Positions 10,889 to 20,258 of a stretch of DNA of 64,000 nt are shown piece after piece; position 1 is the stretch's first letter, and every line of letters starts with the position of its first letter. The stretch comes from CAZACZ01 sp964483695. GTDB taxonomy: Bacteria > Deinococcota > Deinococci > Deinococcales > Trueperaceae. A program made the translations under genes and the position numbers. The notes under the pieces are model-generated. The model had not been told where the DNA came from, did no database searches, and saw only the letters and a program-made list of their open reading frames with translations. The stretch lies in assembly GCA_964483695.1 (NCBI GenBank), contig CAZACZ010000003.1, positions 60,737-124,736 of the forward strand. The letters run 5' to 3'.

Positions 10889-10900
10889 GCAGGTATATCG
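10889..10900 (+). repeat. 12-base motif GCAGGTATATCG, second copy
   Basis: This is the second copy of the motif at 10703-10714. It is followed three bases later by the 12-base palindrome CGCGACGTCGCG (10903-10914), just downstream of the trkH stop. The role is unknown. Confidence 0.3.
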
Positions 10901-10930
10901 TTCGCGACGTCGCGGCTGACCGCCGTCCGG

Positions 10931-12418
10931 TCACCGACGGTATCCCCGCCACCACGCCAGCGGGCTCGTCCGCGGCAAGCGCCACCATCCCGGCATGAAC
11001 ACCACGAACACCGTCACTACCTCGAGGCGACCGGCGTACATGGCGAACGTGAGCAGACCGCGGCTGACGGGGTGCAGCTCGGCGAAGCTTCCCATCGGCC
11101 CGACCGTCTGCAGGCCGGGCCCGATGTTCCCCAGGCACGCGATCGTGGCGGTGAAGGCCGTCACGAAGTCGGCGCCGAGCAGTACCAGGGCCACGGTGGT
11201 GAAGGCGAACAGCCCGATGTACAGGGTGATGAACGCCGCTACCGCGCGCAGCACCTCCTCGGGCACGATGCGCCTGCCGACGCGCACCGGCAGCACGGCG
11301 CGGGGGTGCAGCGCGCGGCGCACTTCGCGCGCCGTGTTCTTCGCGATGATCAGCCAGCGCACCACCTTCACGCCGCCGCCGGCCGAGCCGGCGCAGCCGC
11401 CCACGAACATCAGCACCACCAACAGCGCTTGCGCGGCCTCCGACCAGAGGGCGAAGTCGGTCGAGGCGTAGCCGGTGGTGGTCATGATGCTCAGCACCTG
11501 GAAGGCGCCGTGGCGTGCTGCGTCGATGGCGGGGTAACGGTCGAGCAGCAGCAGCGCAACGCCCGCGCTCATCGTCACCAGGATGAGCGCGTAGGTGCGG
11601 AACTCGGCGTCGCGCAGCAGGTCGCGCGGGCGTCCGGTGATGGCGCGGTAGAGCAGCGCGAAGCTGGCGCCGGAGAAGAACATGAACACCACCGCCACCC
11701 ACTCAAGTGCGGGGCTCGCGAAGCCGGCGAAGCTGAGGCCGTTGGGGCTGAACCCGCCGGCGGCGAGCGTGGTGAAGGCGTGGGCGAAGGCGTCGTAGGT
11801 GTTCATGCCGGCCGTGCCGTACGCCAGCGCGCACGCCAGCGTGAGGCCCGAGTAGACGCTCAGCACCGCGACGGCGGTGTTGCGCAGCCGCGGCGTGAGG
11901 CGCTCCTCGGTCGGGCCGGGCGCCTCGGCGAAGAAGAGCTGACGGCCGGCGATGGCGAGCTGCGGGAAGACCGCGATGAACAACACCAGGATGCCGATGC
12001 CGCCCACCCACTGCGACGTGGCGCGCCACAGGAAGAGCGCCTTCCCGAACGCGGCGAAGTCGGTCAGGACGGTGGCGCCGGTGGTGGTGAAGCCGCTCAT
12101 CGACTCGAACATGGCGTTCAAGCCCGACATCCCGCCGTCGATCACGTACGGCACCGCGCCGAACGCCGGCAGCAACAGCCACGACAGCAGCACGGCCACG
12201 AGCGCCTCGCGTCGGCTCGGCTCGGCGTTGCTCCGGCCCAGCCACCGCAAGACCAGCCCGATCGGTAGCGCCACCGCCCCGGCGACCACGAACCCCATCA
12301 GCGGCTCGCGCAGCGCCCACGCGAACACCGTGAACGCCGCTGCGCTGGCCGAGAGGGCCAGTAGGCCCGTACCGAGCACGTACGGCGCGAACCGTCCGCG
12401 GGACCGGCCGTCCGGCAT
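10931..12418 (-). CDS. trkH: TrkH, potassium uptake channel subunit
   Basis: TrkH forms the membrane pore for K+ uptake with TrkA as gating ring. The 495-residue product has four MPM-type repeats with the selectivity filter loops SGFTTTGATVL, TLAAGGFSPNG, IMTTTGYAS and ACLGNIGPGL. Its ATG at 12418 overlaps the trkA stop (TGATG on the minus strand), so the two are translated together. It is the last gene of lnt-trkA-trkH. No terminator hairpin with a T-run is seen in the 247 bases behind it. Confidence 0.96.
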   Translation of the reverse strand: MPDGRSRGRFAPYVLGTGLLALSASAAAFTVFAWALREPLMGFVVAGAVALPIGLVLRWLGRSNAEPSRREALVAVLLSWLLLPAFGAVPYVIDGGMSGLNAMFESMSGFTTTGATVLTDFAAFGKALFLWRATSQWVGGIGILVLFIAVFPQLAIAGRQLFFAEAPGPTEERLTPRLRNTAVAVLSVYSGLTLACALAYGTAGMNTYDAFAHAFTTLAAGGFSPNGLSFAGFASPALEWVAVVFMFFSGASFALLYRAITGRPRDLLRDAEFRTYALILVTMSAGVALLLLDRYPAIDAARHGAFQVLSIMTTTGYASTDFALWSEAAQALLVVLMFVGGCAGSAGGGVKVVRWLIIAKNTAREVRRALHPRAVLPVRVGRRIVPEEVLRAVAAFITLYIGLFAFTTVALVLLGADFVTAFTATIACLGNIGPGLQTVGPMGSFAELHPVSRGLLTFAMYAGRLEVVTVFVVFMPGWWRLPRTSPLAWWRGYRR

Positions 12419-13770
12419 CAGGGAACCGGCGCCTGCGCCCGACGCTCGTCCAGCCAGGCCTCCACCTCGTCGACCTTCTCGGGGGTCGTCACGAGGTAGA
12501 GGTGATCGCCCGGCTTCACCACCGTCTCGCCGTGCGGGACGATGACGTTGGTGTCGCGCTCGATGGCGCCGATGAGCATGCTGGTGGGGGTGCCGAGGTC
12601 CTTCACCTTGCCGCCCATGCACCCCTCTGGGTAGGTGACCTCCATCACTTCGGCGCGGTCCTCGATGGTGGCGAGGTGCTCGACCTCGTCGATGCGCAAC
12701 CAGTTCAGCACCTCTTGCACCGCCGCCGCGCGCGGCGTGAGTGGCGCGTCGATGCCGACGCGGGTGAACAGCCGGCGGTTGCGCGCGCGCCCGACGCGGG
12801 TGATGACCTTCGGGATGCCGAGCTGCTTGCTGAGCAGCGCCACCAGCAGGTTCTTGCCGTCGTCGTCGGTGACGGCCACCAGCACGTCGGCGTCCTCGAT
12901 GCGCTCTTGCTCGAGCAACTCCAGGTCGGTGCCGTCGCCGCGCAGGATCAAGGCGTGCGGCAGCCACTGCGCCAGCTTGTCGCAGCGCTCCTCGTTCTCC
13001 TCGATGATGATCAGATCGTAGTGATCGTGAGCGAGTTCCTCCGCCACCATGAACCCGACGTTCCCACCGCCGATGATGGCCACCTTCAACGACCGCCTCC
13101 GCGGGCCGAAGCGCCGCTGGATCTCGCGCATCTTGTCGGTGGTGCCCATGAACACCACCCGGTCGCCCGACTGCAGCACCGTGCCGCCGGTGGGGATGGA
13201 GAAGTCGTCCCCGCGGATCAAGCCCACCAGCAGCACGCCGGTCGGGAGCTTGAGGTCGCCGAGTGACTCGCCGAGGAACGGGTCGTCCTCGATCAGGCTG
13301 TATTCGAGCAGCGTGATGCGCCCTCCGGCGAAATGCGCGCTGTCGACGGCGCGAGGGACGCGCACGATGTCCGCGATCTGGTGCGCCAGGATGCGCTGCG
13401 GCCACAACACGCGGTCCACCAGCAGGCCGACCGACTCGAACGCCCCTTGCTGCTTGAAGGCGTCGACGTAGCGCTGGCGCGTCACGAAGGCCAGCGTCTC
13501 CTTCGCGCCGAGGCCCTTGGCGGCCAAGCACGACAGCACGTTCACGTCGTCGCTGGTGGTGCACGCCACGAACGCGTCGGCCTTCTCGACGCCGGCGGCG
13601 CGCAAGTCGTCCGGGTCGGTGCCGTTGCCGCGGAAGAACTGCACGTCCATGGTGGTGAAGGAGTCCTCGCGTTCGGGGTCGGTGTCGATGACGGTGACCC
13701 CATGCGAGCGGTGCAAGGCCTCGGCGATCAAGAACCCGATCTCGCCTCCGCCTACGATGACGATGTTCAT
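12418..13770 (-). CDS. trkA: TrkA, potassium uptake regulatory subunit with two RCK domains
   Basis: This 450-residue cytoplasmic protein is a full-length TrkA with two Rossmann RCK-N/RCK-C units. The nucleotide-binding loops are GGGEIG near the N-terminus and IIGGGNVGFMVAEE in the second half. Each is followed by a TrkA-C domain (the second ends SMLIGAIERDTNVIVPHG). It gates TrkH in response to NAD(H) or ATP/ADP in known systems. The ATG overlaps the lnt stop by ATGA. A TAGAAT nine bases upstream, inside the lnt end, may give a second, nearly leaderless transcript for trkAH. Confidence 0.96.
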   Translation of the reverse strand: MNIVIVGGGEIGFLIAEALHRSHGVTVIDTDPEREDSFTTMDVQFFRGNGTDPDDLRAAGVEKADAFVACTTSDDVNVLSCLAAKGLGAKETLAFVTRQRYVDAFKQQGAFESVGLLVDRVLWPQRILAHQIADIVRVPRAVDSAHFAGGRITLLEYSLIEDDPFLGESLGDLKLPTGVLLVGLIRGDDFSIPTGGTVLQSGDRVVFMGTTDKMREIQRRFGPRRRSLKVAIIGGGNVGFMVAEELAHDHYDLIIIEENEERCDKLAQWLPHALILRGDGTDLELLEQERIEDADVLVAVTDDDGKNLLVALLSKQLGIPKVITRVGRARNRRLFTRVGIDAPLTPRAAAVQEVLNWLRIDEVEHLATIEDRAEVMEVTYPEGCMGGKVKDLGTPTSMLIGAIERDTNVIVPHGETVVKPGDHLYLVTTPEKVDEVEAWLDERRAQAPVP

Positions 13771-15362
13771 CGTCCGGCCATTCTACGCATGGCGGCCGCC
13801 GCCGCCGCCAACCAGACGACCAGCAGCAGCGGCGTCCAGGCGCCGAAGCGCACCCAGGGCGTCCGCTCGTCGCGCAACGCGAACCCCGCCAGCAGCGTGT
13901 CCGCCGTCGCCCGCGGCAGCTCGGCGGTCACGCGTCCGTACGGATCGACGGCGGCGGTGACGCCGTCGTTGCCGGCGCGCAGCAGCCATCGGCGCGTCTC
14001 GATGGCGCGCAGCCTGCCCATGTCGAAGTGCTGCCGCGCCCCGTTGCCCTGGCCGAACCAAGCGTCGTTGGTGGGCAACACCAGCACCTGGGCGCCGTCG
14101 GCCACCATGGCGCGCTGCACCTGCGGGAACACCGACTCGTAGCAGATGAACGCAGCGACCCTGCCTAGCGTGGTGTCGACGGCGTGGGTCGATGCGCCTG
14201 GGGTGGTGCTCGCGAGGAGCGGGAGGCCGAAGAGGCCGAAGACGGCGCGGTAGAGCCCCTCCGCCTGTTCGAGGAGCGGCCATCGCTCGCCGAACGGCAC
14301 CAGGTGGACCTTGTCGTAGCGGTCCACGAGCGCGTCGCCGGCGAGGCTGAAGACCGTGTTGGTCGACCGGCTCCCCTGGTACGCCCGTCCGCCGACCAGG
14401 AACGCCGCGCCCGGCGCGCTGGCGGTGACGGTGGCGCGCAGCGGGGCCGCGTCCGCGCCGTCGAGGGCGTACCCCAGCACCGCGCCTTCTGGCCACACCA
14501 CCAGGTCGAGCGGCGCCGGACCTGCCGCCTGTGCACCGGCCTCGGTGAGCCGCAGATGGGTGCGCAGCTCGGCCGCGGCGTTCACGGCGCGCGCGAACGG
14601 GTCCACGTTGCCCTGCACCAACAGGGCCCGGAGCGGAGGCTCCGGAGCGTCCGCCAGGGGAGTGGCGGGACCGCGCGCGGCGCCGAGCACGAACGCCCCC
14701 GCCACCAGCAGCGCGGCCGCTGCCGGCGCGAGGAACGCGCGTGTCGGCGCGAACGGAGCTGGCGCGCCTCGGCGGCCGGTGGTGGGCACGATCGGCACTG
14801 GCGCGCCGCGCCGGCCGGCCGCGGACACGAACGGCGCGGCGGCCAACGCCGCGGGCAGCGTCACCAGTAGGCTCAGGCCGTACACCCCCACCACGTCGGC
14901 GAGTTGCGCCACCGGCGTGTCGAGCCAGACGTAGCCCAGCGTGCCCCACGGGAACGCGAAGTACCCCTGCGTGCGCGCCCACTCGACCAGCACCCACGCC
15001 ACCGGGACCAGCGCCAGCACGCGACGGCCAGCGGGCACCCCGCGCCGTCCTCCGGCCAGGCGCCACGACGCCCACGTCGTCAGTCCCCAGAAGGTCGCCA
15101 GGATGGCCAGCAGGAACGGGAAGACCAGCCAGAACGACGGTCCGAAGAGCTGGGCGAAGCTGCGCGGCAGCCACAGGACGTAGAGCGCGAAGAACGGGAC
15201 CGCGAAGGCCGCGCCCAGCTGGAACGCGCGGCGTCCGCTTGCCGCGCGCCCGACCAGGGCGAAGGGCGGCAGGACGGCGAACGCCAGCGGCCACCAGCCG
15301 ATCGGCGGCAGGGCGAGCGTGAGAAGGGCGCCACAGATCGCGGCCACGAGCAAGGGAGGCAT
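13767..15362 (-). CDS. lnt: Apolipoprotein N-acyltransferase
   Basis: Lnt adds the third acyl chain to lipoproteins at the outer face of the cytoplasmic membrane. The 531-residue product has about six N-terminal membrane helices, a nitrilase-like domain and a last helix. The catalytic triad is visible as Glu292 (WPEGAV), Lys351 (DKVHLVPFGE) and Cys407 (CYESVFP). ATG 15362 is preferred to a TTG one codon upstream. Between helices there is a short repeated GRRGAP segment (residues about 180-205). The window encodes two lipoproteins (7798 and 55829) that could be substrates. It overlaps trkA. Confidence 0.96.
   Translation of the reverse strand: MPPLLVAAICGALLTLALPPIGWWPLAFAVLPPFALVGRAASGRRAFQLGAAFAVPFFALYVLWLPRSFAQLFGPSFWLVFPFLLAILATFWGLTTWASWRLAGGRRGVPAGRRVLALVPVAWVLVEWARTQGYFAFPWGTLGYVWLDTPVAQLADVVGVYGLSLLVTLPAALAAAPFVSAAGRRGAPVPIVPTTGRRGAPAPFAPTRAFLAPAAAALLVAGAFVLGAARGPATPLADAPEPPLRALLVQGNVDPFARAVNAAAELRTHLRLTEAGAQAAGPAPLDLVVWPEGAVLGYALDGADAAPLRATVTASAPGAAFLVGGRAYQGSRSTNTVFSLAGDALVDRYDKVHLVPFGERWPLLEQAEGLYRAVFGLFGLPLLASTTPGASTHAVDTTLGRVAAFICYESVFPQVQRAMVADGAQVLVLPTNDAWFGQGNGARQHFDMGRLRAIETRRWLLRAGNDGVTAAVDPYGRVTAELPRATADTLLAGFALRDERTPWVRFGAWTPLLLVVWLAAAAAAMRRMAGR
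13780..13785 (-). promoter_or_regulatory. possible internal -10 box (TAGAAT) of trkA
   Basis: TAGAAT on the minus strand ends nine bases before the trkA ATG and lies within the last codons of lnt. It matches the leaderless-type boxes elsewhere in the window. Confidence 0.45.
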
Positions 15363-15458
15363 CAAACGACCATCCGCGCCGCGAGGCGACCGAACCGCGG
15401 TGCCCGCGGGCGCCTGGGTGTGGCGAACGCTCGGACCAACGCGCGGCCGCGGCCGACG

Positions 15459-16595
15459 TCAGCCGCGGGTGAGCAGCCCGGTGACGAGCGCGACGCGCGC
15501 CAGCGTCTCGCGGACGCGGATGTGCTCGTGGCGCGCATGCGGACCGGCGCCCACCGAACCGAGCCCGTCGAGCGTGGGGATCCCCAGGGCCGAGGTGAAG
15601 TTGCCGTCGGAGCCGCCACCGACCACGGCGCCGCCGGCCTTGATGCCGAGCCCGTCGAGCACCCGCTGCGCTTCGGCGAAGAGCTGCTCGTTGGCGGCGG
15701 TGAGCTCCATCGGCGGCCGGTTGAGGCCACCGTCGATGCTCACGGACACGCGCGTGTCGCGTGGGGTGTAGCCATGCACGGCGCGCTCGACGCGCTCGGC
15801 CTCGCTCGCCTTCAGCACCCGCATGTCGACGACGGCGACGGCCTCCTCGGCGATCACGTTGGCGGCGATGCCGCCCTGGGCGACGGTCAGGTTGATGGTG
15901 GTGCCAGCGACCTCGTCGGCGTTGTCCTCGACGTACAGCAGGAAGTGCGCCAGTTCGCGCAGCGCGCTGGCGCCGTCGGCGGGGTTGTTGCCGGCGTGGG
16001 CGCTTCGGCCGCGGAACCGGACGTGGAACGAGCCGGTGCCTTTGCGGCCGGTCTTGAGCGCGCCGTCCTCACGACCCGGCTCCAGCACCAACACGCGATC
16101 GTGGTCCTTGGCGAGCTTCTCGATCAGCTCCTGCGAGTGGTGGCTCCCGGTCTCCTCGTCGGAGGTGGCGAGGAGGGTGACGTCGCCGGCGAGCGGGATG
16201 CGCATGGCCTGCGCCAGACGCACCGCGGTCATGACGTTGGCGATGCCGGCCTTCATGTCGAGCGCCCCGGGACCGTACACTTTGTCGCCGTCGCGCTTCC
16301 ACGGCATCTGCGCGAGCGTGCCCTCGGGCCAGACGGTGTCGTAATGGGTCAGCACCATGGTCGCCGGCCCGCCGGCCCCGGTCATGCGCGCCTCGAGGAT
16401 GTCCCCGACGACGCTGCGGGCGTGACGCGTGACGCTCCAGCCGTCACTCCGCAGTTCGCGCTGCAGGAAGTCGGCCAACGCATCGCACAGCGGTTTGCTG
16501 CTGGTCGGGCTCTCGCGGGTGACGAGCGCCTCCAGGGTGGCGAGGAAGGGCTCCTCGGAGGCGTAGGCGTGCTCGAGGATGTCGGACCGGCTCAT
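15459..16595 (-). CDS. M20-family metallopeptidase (glutamate carboxypeptidase-like)
   Basis: This is a 378-residue cytoplasmic di-zinc hydrolase of the M20 family. Metal ligands are visible in LTHYDTVWP, GALDMKAG, SDEETGS, LEPGR and HARHEH; the lid/dimer domain follows GRSAHAGNNP. The layout matches carboxypeptidase G2-like enzymes that remove C-terminal glutamate or act on acylated amino acids; the substrate is unknown. ATG 16595 is chosen over 16604 because TAGCAT ends seven bases before it and there is no ribosome binding site. It lies in a run of minus-strand genes, but with its own promoter. Confidence 0.9.
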   Translation of the reverse strand: MSRSDILEHAYASEEPFLATLEALVTRESPTSSKPLCDALADFLQRELRSDGWSVTRHARSVVGDILEARMTGAGGPATMVLTHYDTVWPEGTLAQMPWKRDGDKVYGPGALDMKAGIANVMTAVRLAQAMRIPLAGDVTLLATSDEETGSHHSQELIEKLAKDHDRVLVLEPGREDGALKTGRKGTGSFHVRFRGRSAHAGNNPADGASALRELAHFLLYVEDNADEVAGTTINLTVAQGGIAANVIAEEAVAVVDMRVLKASEAERVERAVHGYTPRDTRVSVSIDGGLNRPPMELTAANEQLFAEAQRVLDGLGIKAGGAVVGGGSDGNFTSALGIPTLDGLGSVGAGPHARHEHIRVRETLARVALVTGLLTRG

Positions 16596-16602
16596 GGCGC
16601 CC

Positions 16603-16608
16603 ATGCTA
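16603..16608 (-). promoter_or_regulatory. -10 box (TAGCAT) of the M20 peptidase gene, leaderless type
   Basis: TAGCAT on the minus strand ends seven bases before the ATG at 16595. It overlaps the alternative ATG at 16604, which argues for the downstream start. Confidence 0.55.
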
Positions 16609-16637
16609 CCTGCTGGCGTGGCGCGGCGTGCGGGCCG

Positions 16638-17000
16638 CTACCTGCTGGTGCCTGGGCGCGGACGTTGCGCGGTCGGGGCGCTGCCGTACCCCTCCGCGAG
16701 GCGCTCGCGCCACAGCGACTCCGCCAAGTCCCGCACGGTGGGTTCCTGCGTCGTGCGGGCGTAGCTGTAGCCGGTGCGGAGGTCGGAGTCGGCGCGGGCG
16801 GGGTCGTCGCGCCTAGCGATCAGGTAGCGCGACAGGTACACCTGCGCGAGCAACACGTCGCGCATGCGCTGCGGCTTCACTGCGTGCAGGTCGAGCAGCG
16901 CCTCGTCGTACGCGACCAACGCCCCGGGCGCATCGCCACGCTCGGCCAGCGCCTTGCCGCGGCGGAAATGGCGAGCGGCGTCGTAGAGGAGCTCCCGCAT
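16638..17000 (-). CDS. small TPR-like protein of unknown function
   Basis: The 120-residue product is almost wholly helical. Residues about 5-45 (ARHFRRGKALAERGDAPGAL) read like a tetratricopeptide helix pair, followed by further amphipathic helices rich in Arg and Leu and a disordered tail. No signal peptide or catalytic motif is seen. The ATG at 17000 is favoured over a longer reading from 17045 because TATGAT ends six bases before it and the extra residues are basic and low in complexity. It sits between the MFS gene and the M20 peptidase. I do not recognise a named family. Confidence 0.65.
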   Translation of the reverse strand: MRELLYDAARHFRRGKALAERGDAPGALVAYDEALLDLHAVKPQRMRDVLLAQVYLSRYLIARRDDPARADSDLRTGYSYARTTQEPTVRDLAESLWRERLAEGYGSAPTAQRPRPGTSR

Positions 17001-17006
17001 GCGCCC

Positions 17007-17012
17007 ATCATA
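17007..17012 (-). promoter_or_regulatory. -10 box (TATGAT) of the small TPR-like gene, leaderless type
   Basis: TATGAT on the minus strand ends six bases before the ATG at 17000 and overlaps the stop codon of the upstream MFS gene. Confidence 0.55.
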
Positions 17013-18450
17013 GCGTCGCGGCGTCCTCGTCGCCCGCCGCGCCACGGCGGCGGTCCAGGGCGTCGCGCGCGGCCTGGTGCGACGCGCGCGTGATGGGGAA
17101 GCGCCAGGTGAGCACCAACGCGACGGCGAACACCGCGGCCGCCACCGGGCCGACCATCAGCCGGATCCCGAGCACGGTGTCCGGCGCCTGCAGCGCGCTG
17201 CCCGCCTGGTACCCGAAGACGGAGGCGGCGATGGCGTTGGCGAACACCCCGACCGACCCCGCCAGTTTCTGGCCGAAGGTGAACAAGGCGTACAGCAAGC
17301 CCTCGTGGCGCCGGCCGGAGGCTAGCTCGTCGAACTCCACCACGTCGGGCAGCATCGCCCATGGCAGCAGCATCACCGCCGAGAGGCCGACGCCGGTGAC
17401 GACGGTGCACCCTACCAGCACCGCGCCGATCCCGCCGGGAGGGCTGAACAGCACCAACGGCACCAGGCCGCCGATCATCGCCAGCAACCCGACGCTCAAC
17501 GCGGTGCGTTTGCCGTACCGCGCCGACACCGCGTTCCAGAGCGGGAACGCGGCGATGGCCACACCGAACAGCAAGCCCAGAAGCGGCGTCTGCTGCGCAC
17601 CGGGGATCCGCAGCGCCGACTCGAGGTAGAAGGGCAGCATCGAGTTCACCACCATGATCCCGACGGTGACGGCGATGAAGAGCGCCAACACCTGGGCGAA
17701 CCCGGTGGCGGAGAACGCCGCGCGGAGGCTGGCGCCGATGGTGGCGCGGGCCGGGCCGGCAGCTTCGTCGCGGGGAGGAGCGCCGGTGGCCGGCCGGCGC
17801 GGCTCCGGGACGCTCGCCACCATCACCAGGTAGGAGACGGTCACGACCGCGCCGAACAGCCAACCCATGCGCGCCCAACCGCCGGCGGGGCTCTGCGCCA
17901 GGTCGACGGCGGGCGCGCCGGCCAGCACCACCAGCGGAGGCAAGGCCACCGCCAGCAGCGAGGCGAAGGTGCCGAACGCGATGCGGTAGCTCGACAAGGC
18001 CGTGCGCTCGTCGTAGTCCTGGGCCAACTCCGGCGTAAGCGCCATGTACGGTACCTGCACCACGGTGTACAGCACCGAGACCGCCACCACCGCGACGAGC
18101 GCCAGCACGAACGCCGCCTCGGGCCGAGCCGCCGGCAGCGCCCACAGCGCCGCCAATGCCAGCCCCAACGGGAGCGCGCCGAACAGCGTGAACCGTTTGC
18201 GCCCGAAGCGCGGAGCCCAGCGGTCGGAGAGGAGGCCCATCACCGGGTCGAGGGCCGCATCGACCACGCGGCCGATCACGAACACCACGCCGGCCGCGAA
18301 CGGCTTCACGCTGGCGACGTTGACCAGGTAGTACAGCAGCCAGGTGTTGATCACCACGTACGTGAGCGACGCGCCTACGTCGCCGACGCCGTAGCCGATG
18401 CGTACGGCGCGCGGCAGTCGGCGTTCGGGCGGGGTAGCTGGCGGACTCAC
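17008..18450 (-). CDS. MFS transporter of the GPH (sugar:cation symporter) type
   Basis: This 480-residue protein has twelve predicted membrane helices and the N-terminal pattern of the MFS_2/MelB group: RIGYGVGDVGASLTY, then VVDAALDPVMGLLSDR and RFGRKRFTLFGALP. Family members carry glycosides, pentosides or hexuronides with Na+ or H+, although some move other solutes. The GTG at 18450 overlaps the stop of the diguanylate cyclase gene (GTGA), so the two are likely co-translated. A longer reading from 18525 would lie wholly within the GGDEF domain coding region and is rejected. No substrate can be inferred. Confidence 0.87.
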   Translation of the reverse strand: MSPPATPPERRLPRAVRIGYGVGDVGASLTYVVINTWLLYYLVNVASVKPFAAGVVFVIGRVVDAALDPVMGLLSDRWAPRFGRKRFTLFGALPLGLALAALWALPAARPEAAFVLALVAVVAVSVLYTVVQVPYMALTPELAQDYDERTALSSYRIAFGTFASLLAVALPPLVVLAGAPAVDLAQSPAGGWARMGWLFGAVVTVSYLVMVASVPEPRRPATGAPPRDEAAGPARATIGASLRAAFSATGFAQVLALFIAVTVGIMVVNSMLPFYLESALRIPGAQQTPLLGLLFGVAIAAFPLWNAVSARYGKRTALSVGLLAMIGGLVPLVLFSPPGGIGAVLVGCTVVTGVGLSAVMLLPWAMLPDVVEFDELASGRRHEGLLYALFTFGQKLAGSVGVFANAIAASVFGYQAGSALQAPDTVLGIRLMVGPVAAAVFAVALVLTWRFPITRASHQAARDALDRRRGAAGDEDAATL

Positions 18451-20114
18451 GGCGAGGCCGTCTCCACCCGGTCGCGGCCGGACCCCTTGGCGTGCTTCAG
18501 GGCGGCGTCGGACTCGGCGATCCAACGGTGGACGGTGGCGTCATCGCCGGGCACGGTGCCGCCTGCGATGCCCGCCGAGAACGTGAGCGGCCAGCTGATC
18601 GGCCGCACCACGCGCTCGCGCAGCTCCTGCCGGATGCGCCGCACGACCTCGCTGGCGGCGGGGCGGTCGGCGTCGTGCAGCACCACCACGAACTCCTCGC
18701 CGCCCCAGCGCACCGCCAAGTCGTGGGGCCGTAAGTGCCGGCCGAGGAGCGCTGCGAGTTCCTTCAGGGCCTTGTCCCCGGTGGCGTGGTCGTAGAGGTC
18801 GTTGACACGCTTGAAGTGATCGAGGTCGAGCATCGCCACGCTGACCGGCGCCTTGGTGTCGCGGGCGCGCTGCACCAGGCCGGCGACGCGGTGCTCCAAC
18901 CCGCGCCGGTTGAGGAGTTCGGTGAGCGGGTCGGTGGTGGCGTGGGTGCGCCAGACGTCCTGGTCCGCCGCTTGTTGGATGCGCGCCGCCAAGAACGGCG
19001 CCACTGCGTCCAGCACGTTGGATCGATGCGGCTGCTCGGCGAAGTAGAGGCGGCCGATCTCGGTTCCGCCCGTCACCAGCGGGTAGGCGTACCCGTCGGC
19101 CTCCCCGACCGAGACGCCACCACCATCGTGCAGCACCAGCCCGCGCAACTGCGGCATGCGCTCGGTGACGGCGTCGAGCAGCGGACGGAGCGACGGGCGG
19201 CCGTCGCCGCCGCCGCGTGATGCGTTCGAGACCCCGTCGAGCATCTCCGCCCACGATCGCAACTCGGTCTCGGCGGCCATCCGCCTTCGCCGATCCGACA
19301 CCAGGATGAGCATCAGTGCACCGACCTCGATGTACGCCAGCAACGTCAGGAACAACACGCCGTAGCCGCTGGTCAGGTGGCCAGACGTGTAGAGCATCAG
19401 CAACAACGTGCCGGTGGACAACTGGAGGGTGATGATGCCGGTGGCCGCAGCGAAGAGCTCGGCGGGGAGGTCGGCCAGCTCGACGTGGGCGCCGAGGGTG
19501 AGCAAGGCGTAGCCGAGCAGCCAGAGTAGGTAGAAGCCGGACAGCAAGCCGTCCACACCGAACATCCACGAGAGCGTGGCGGCCGACAAGGCGCGCATGT
19601 AGAACGCCAGCGCCAGCAGCAAGCGACCCTCGGACGCGCGGCCCCGCAGCGTCGGCTCGAGCGCCAGCAGCGCTGCCAGCGCGAGGATGCCGTCGGCGAT
19701 GGGGAACTGCAACGTGAGCGTGAGCGGAGGGTCGAGCAGCATCAGCCACACCAACAGGCCAACGGCGGGCACCAACGGCACCCACAACGACCGCGTGAAG
19801 CGCCTCCCCGGCAACCACCACAGCGCCACCAGCCACGCCGCGACCCCGGCGTAGTAGCAGAACTCGGTAAGCCACGAGGCCTGGTCGATGCCGGCGCTGC
19901 GGCGGATGGCCCATGCCACCTCTTCGATCGCCCACAGCACCGAACCGGCGGTGGCGACGAGCCAAGGAAGGCGCCGCGGCGCCTGCGCCAGCATGACCAC
20001 GGCGAAGGTGACCGCTGCAGCGGGGATGGTGTACGGAACGAAGCTCACACCGGACAGCGAGAGCCCGATGAGCGCGGCGAAGATGCCGCTGATGACCCAG
20101 GTGCTGCGTCTCAC
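18447..20114 (-). CDS. membrane-bound diguanylate cyclase (GGDEF domain)
   Basis: This makes the second messenger cyclic di-GMP. The 555-residue product has about eight N-terminal membrane helices, a middle region of about 150 residues that may be GAF-like, and a C-terminal GGDEF domain. MLDLDHFKRVNDLYDH is followed by the active-site GGEEF at 471-475. RPHD lies five residues before it, so the inhibitory I-site (RxxD) is intact. The GTG start at 20114 is supported by GGAAGGG four bases upstream. No EAL or HD-GYP domain gene is visible in the window. The membrane sensor has no recognised ligand. Confidence 0.92.
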   Translation of the reverse strand: MRRSTWVISGIFAALIGLSLSGVSFVPYTIPAAAVTFAVVMLAQAPRRLPWLVATAGSVLWAIEEVAWAIRRSAGIDQASWLTEFCYYAGVAAWLVALWWLPGRRFTRSLWVPLVPAVGLLVWLMLLDPPLTLTLQFPIADGILALAALLALEPTLRGRASEGRLLLALAFYMRALSAATLSWMFGVDGLLSGFYLLWLLGYALLTLGAHVELADLPAELFAAATGIITLQLSTGTLLLMLYTSGHLTSGYGVLFLTLLAYIEVGALMLILVSDRRRRMAAETELRSWAEMLDGVSNASRGGGDGRPSLRPLLDAVTERMPQLRGLVLHDGGGVSVGEADGYAYPLVTGGTEIGRLYFAEQPHRSNVLDAVAPFLAARIQQAADQDVWRTHATTDPLTELLNRRGLEHRVAGLVQRARDTKAPVSVAMLDLDHFKRVNDLYDHATGDKALKELAALLGRHLRPHDLAVRWGGEEFVVVLHDADRPAASEVVRRIRQELRERVVRPISWPLTFSAGIAGGTVPGDDATVHRWIAESDAALKHAKGSGRDRVETASP

Positions 20115-20258
20115 GTCACCCTTCCACGGCGAGCCTGCGCCGGTGGGCGCGTCGTGCCACCGGGGCGCCCGCGGACGTGTCGAGGACTCCCGAACCGTGG
20201 CGTCCCGGCATGGCGTGCACTCCCGCCGTTCGCGTGCGCGCCCCCCATGGCTCGTCGA

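Noticed and set aside
14741..14830. Repeat of GRRGAP-coding segments in lnt as a mobile or tandem repeat element
   Set aside because: Only two imperfect copies are present, in a variable loop between membrane and nitrilase domains; it is low-complexity coding sequence.
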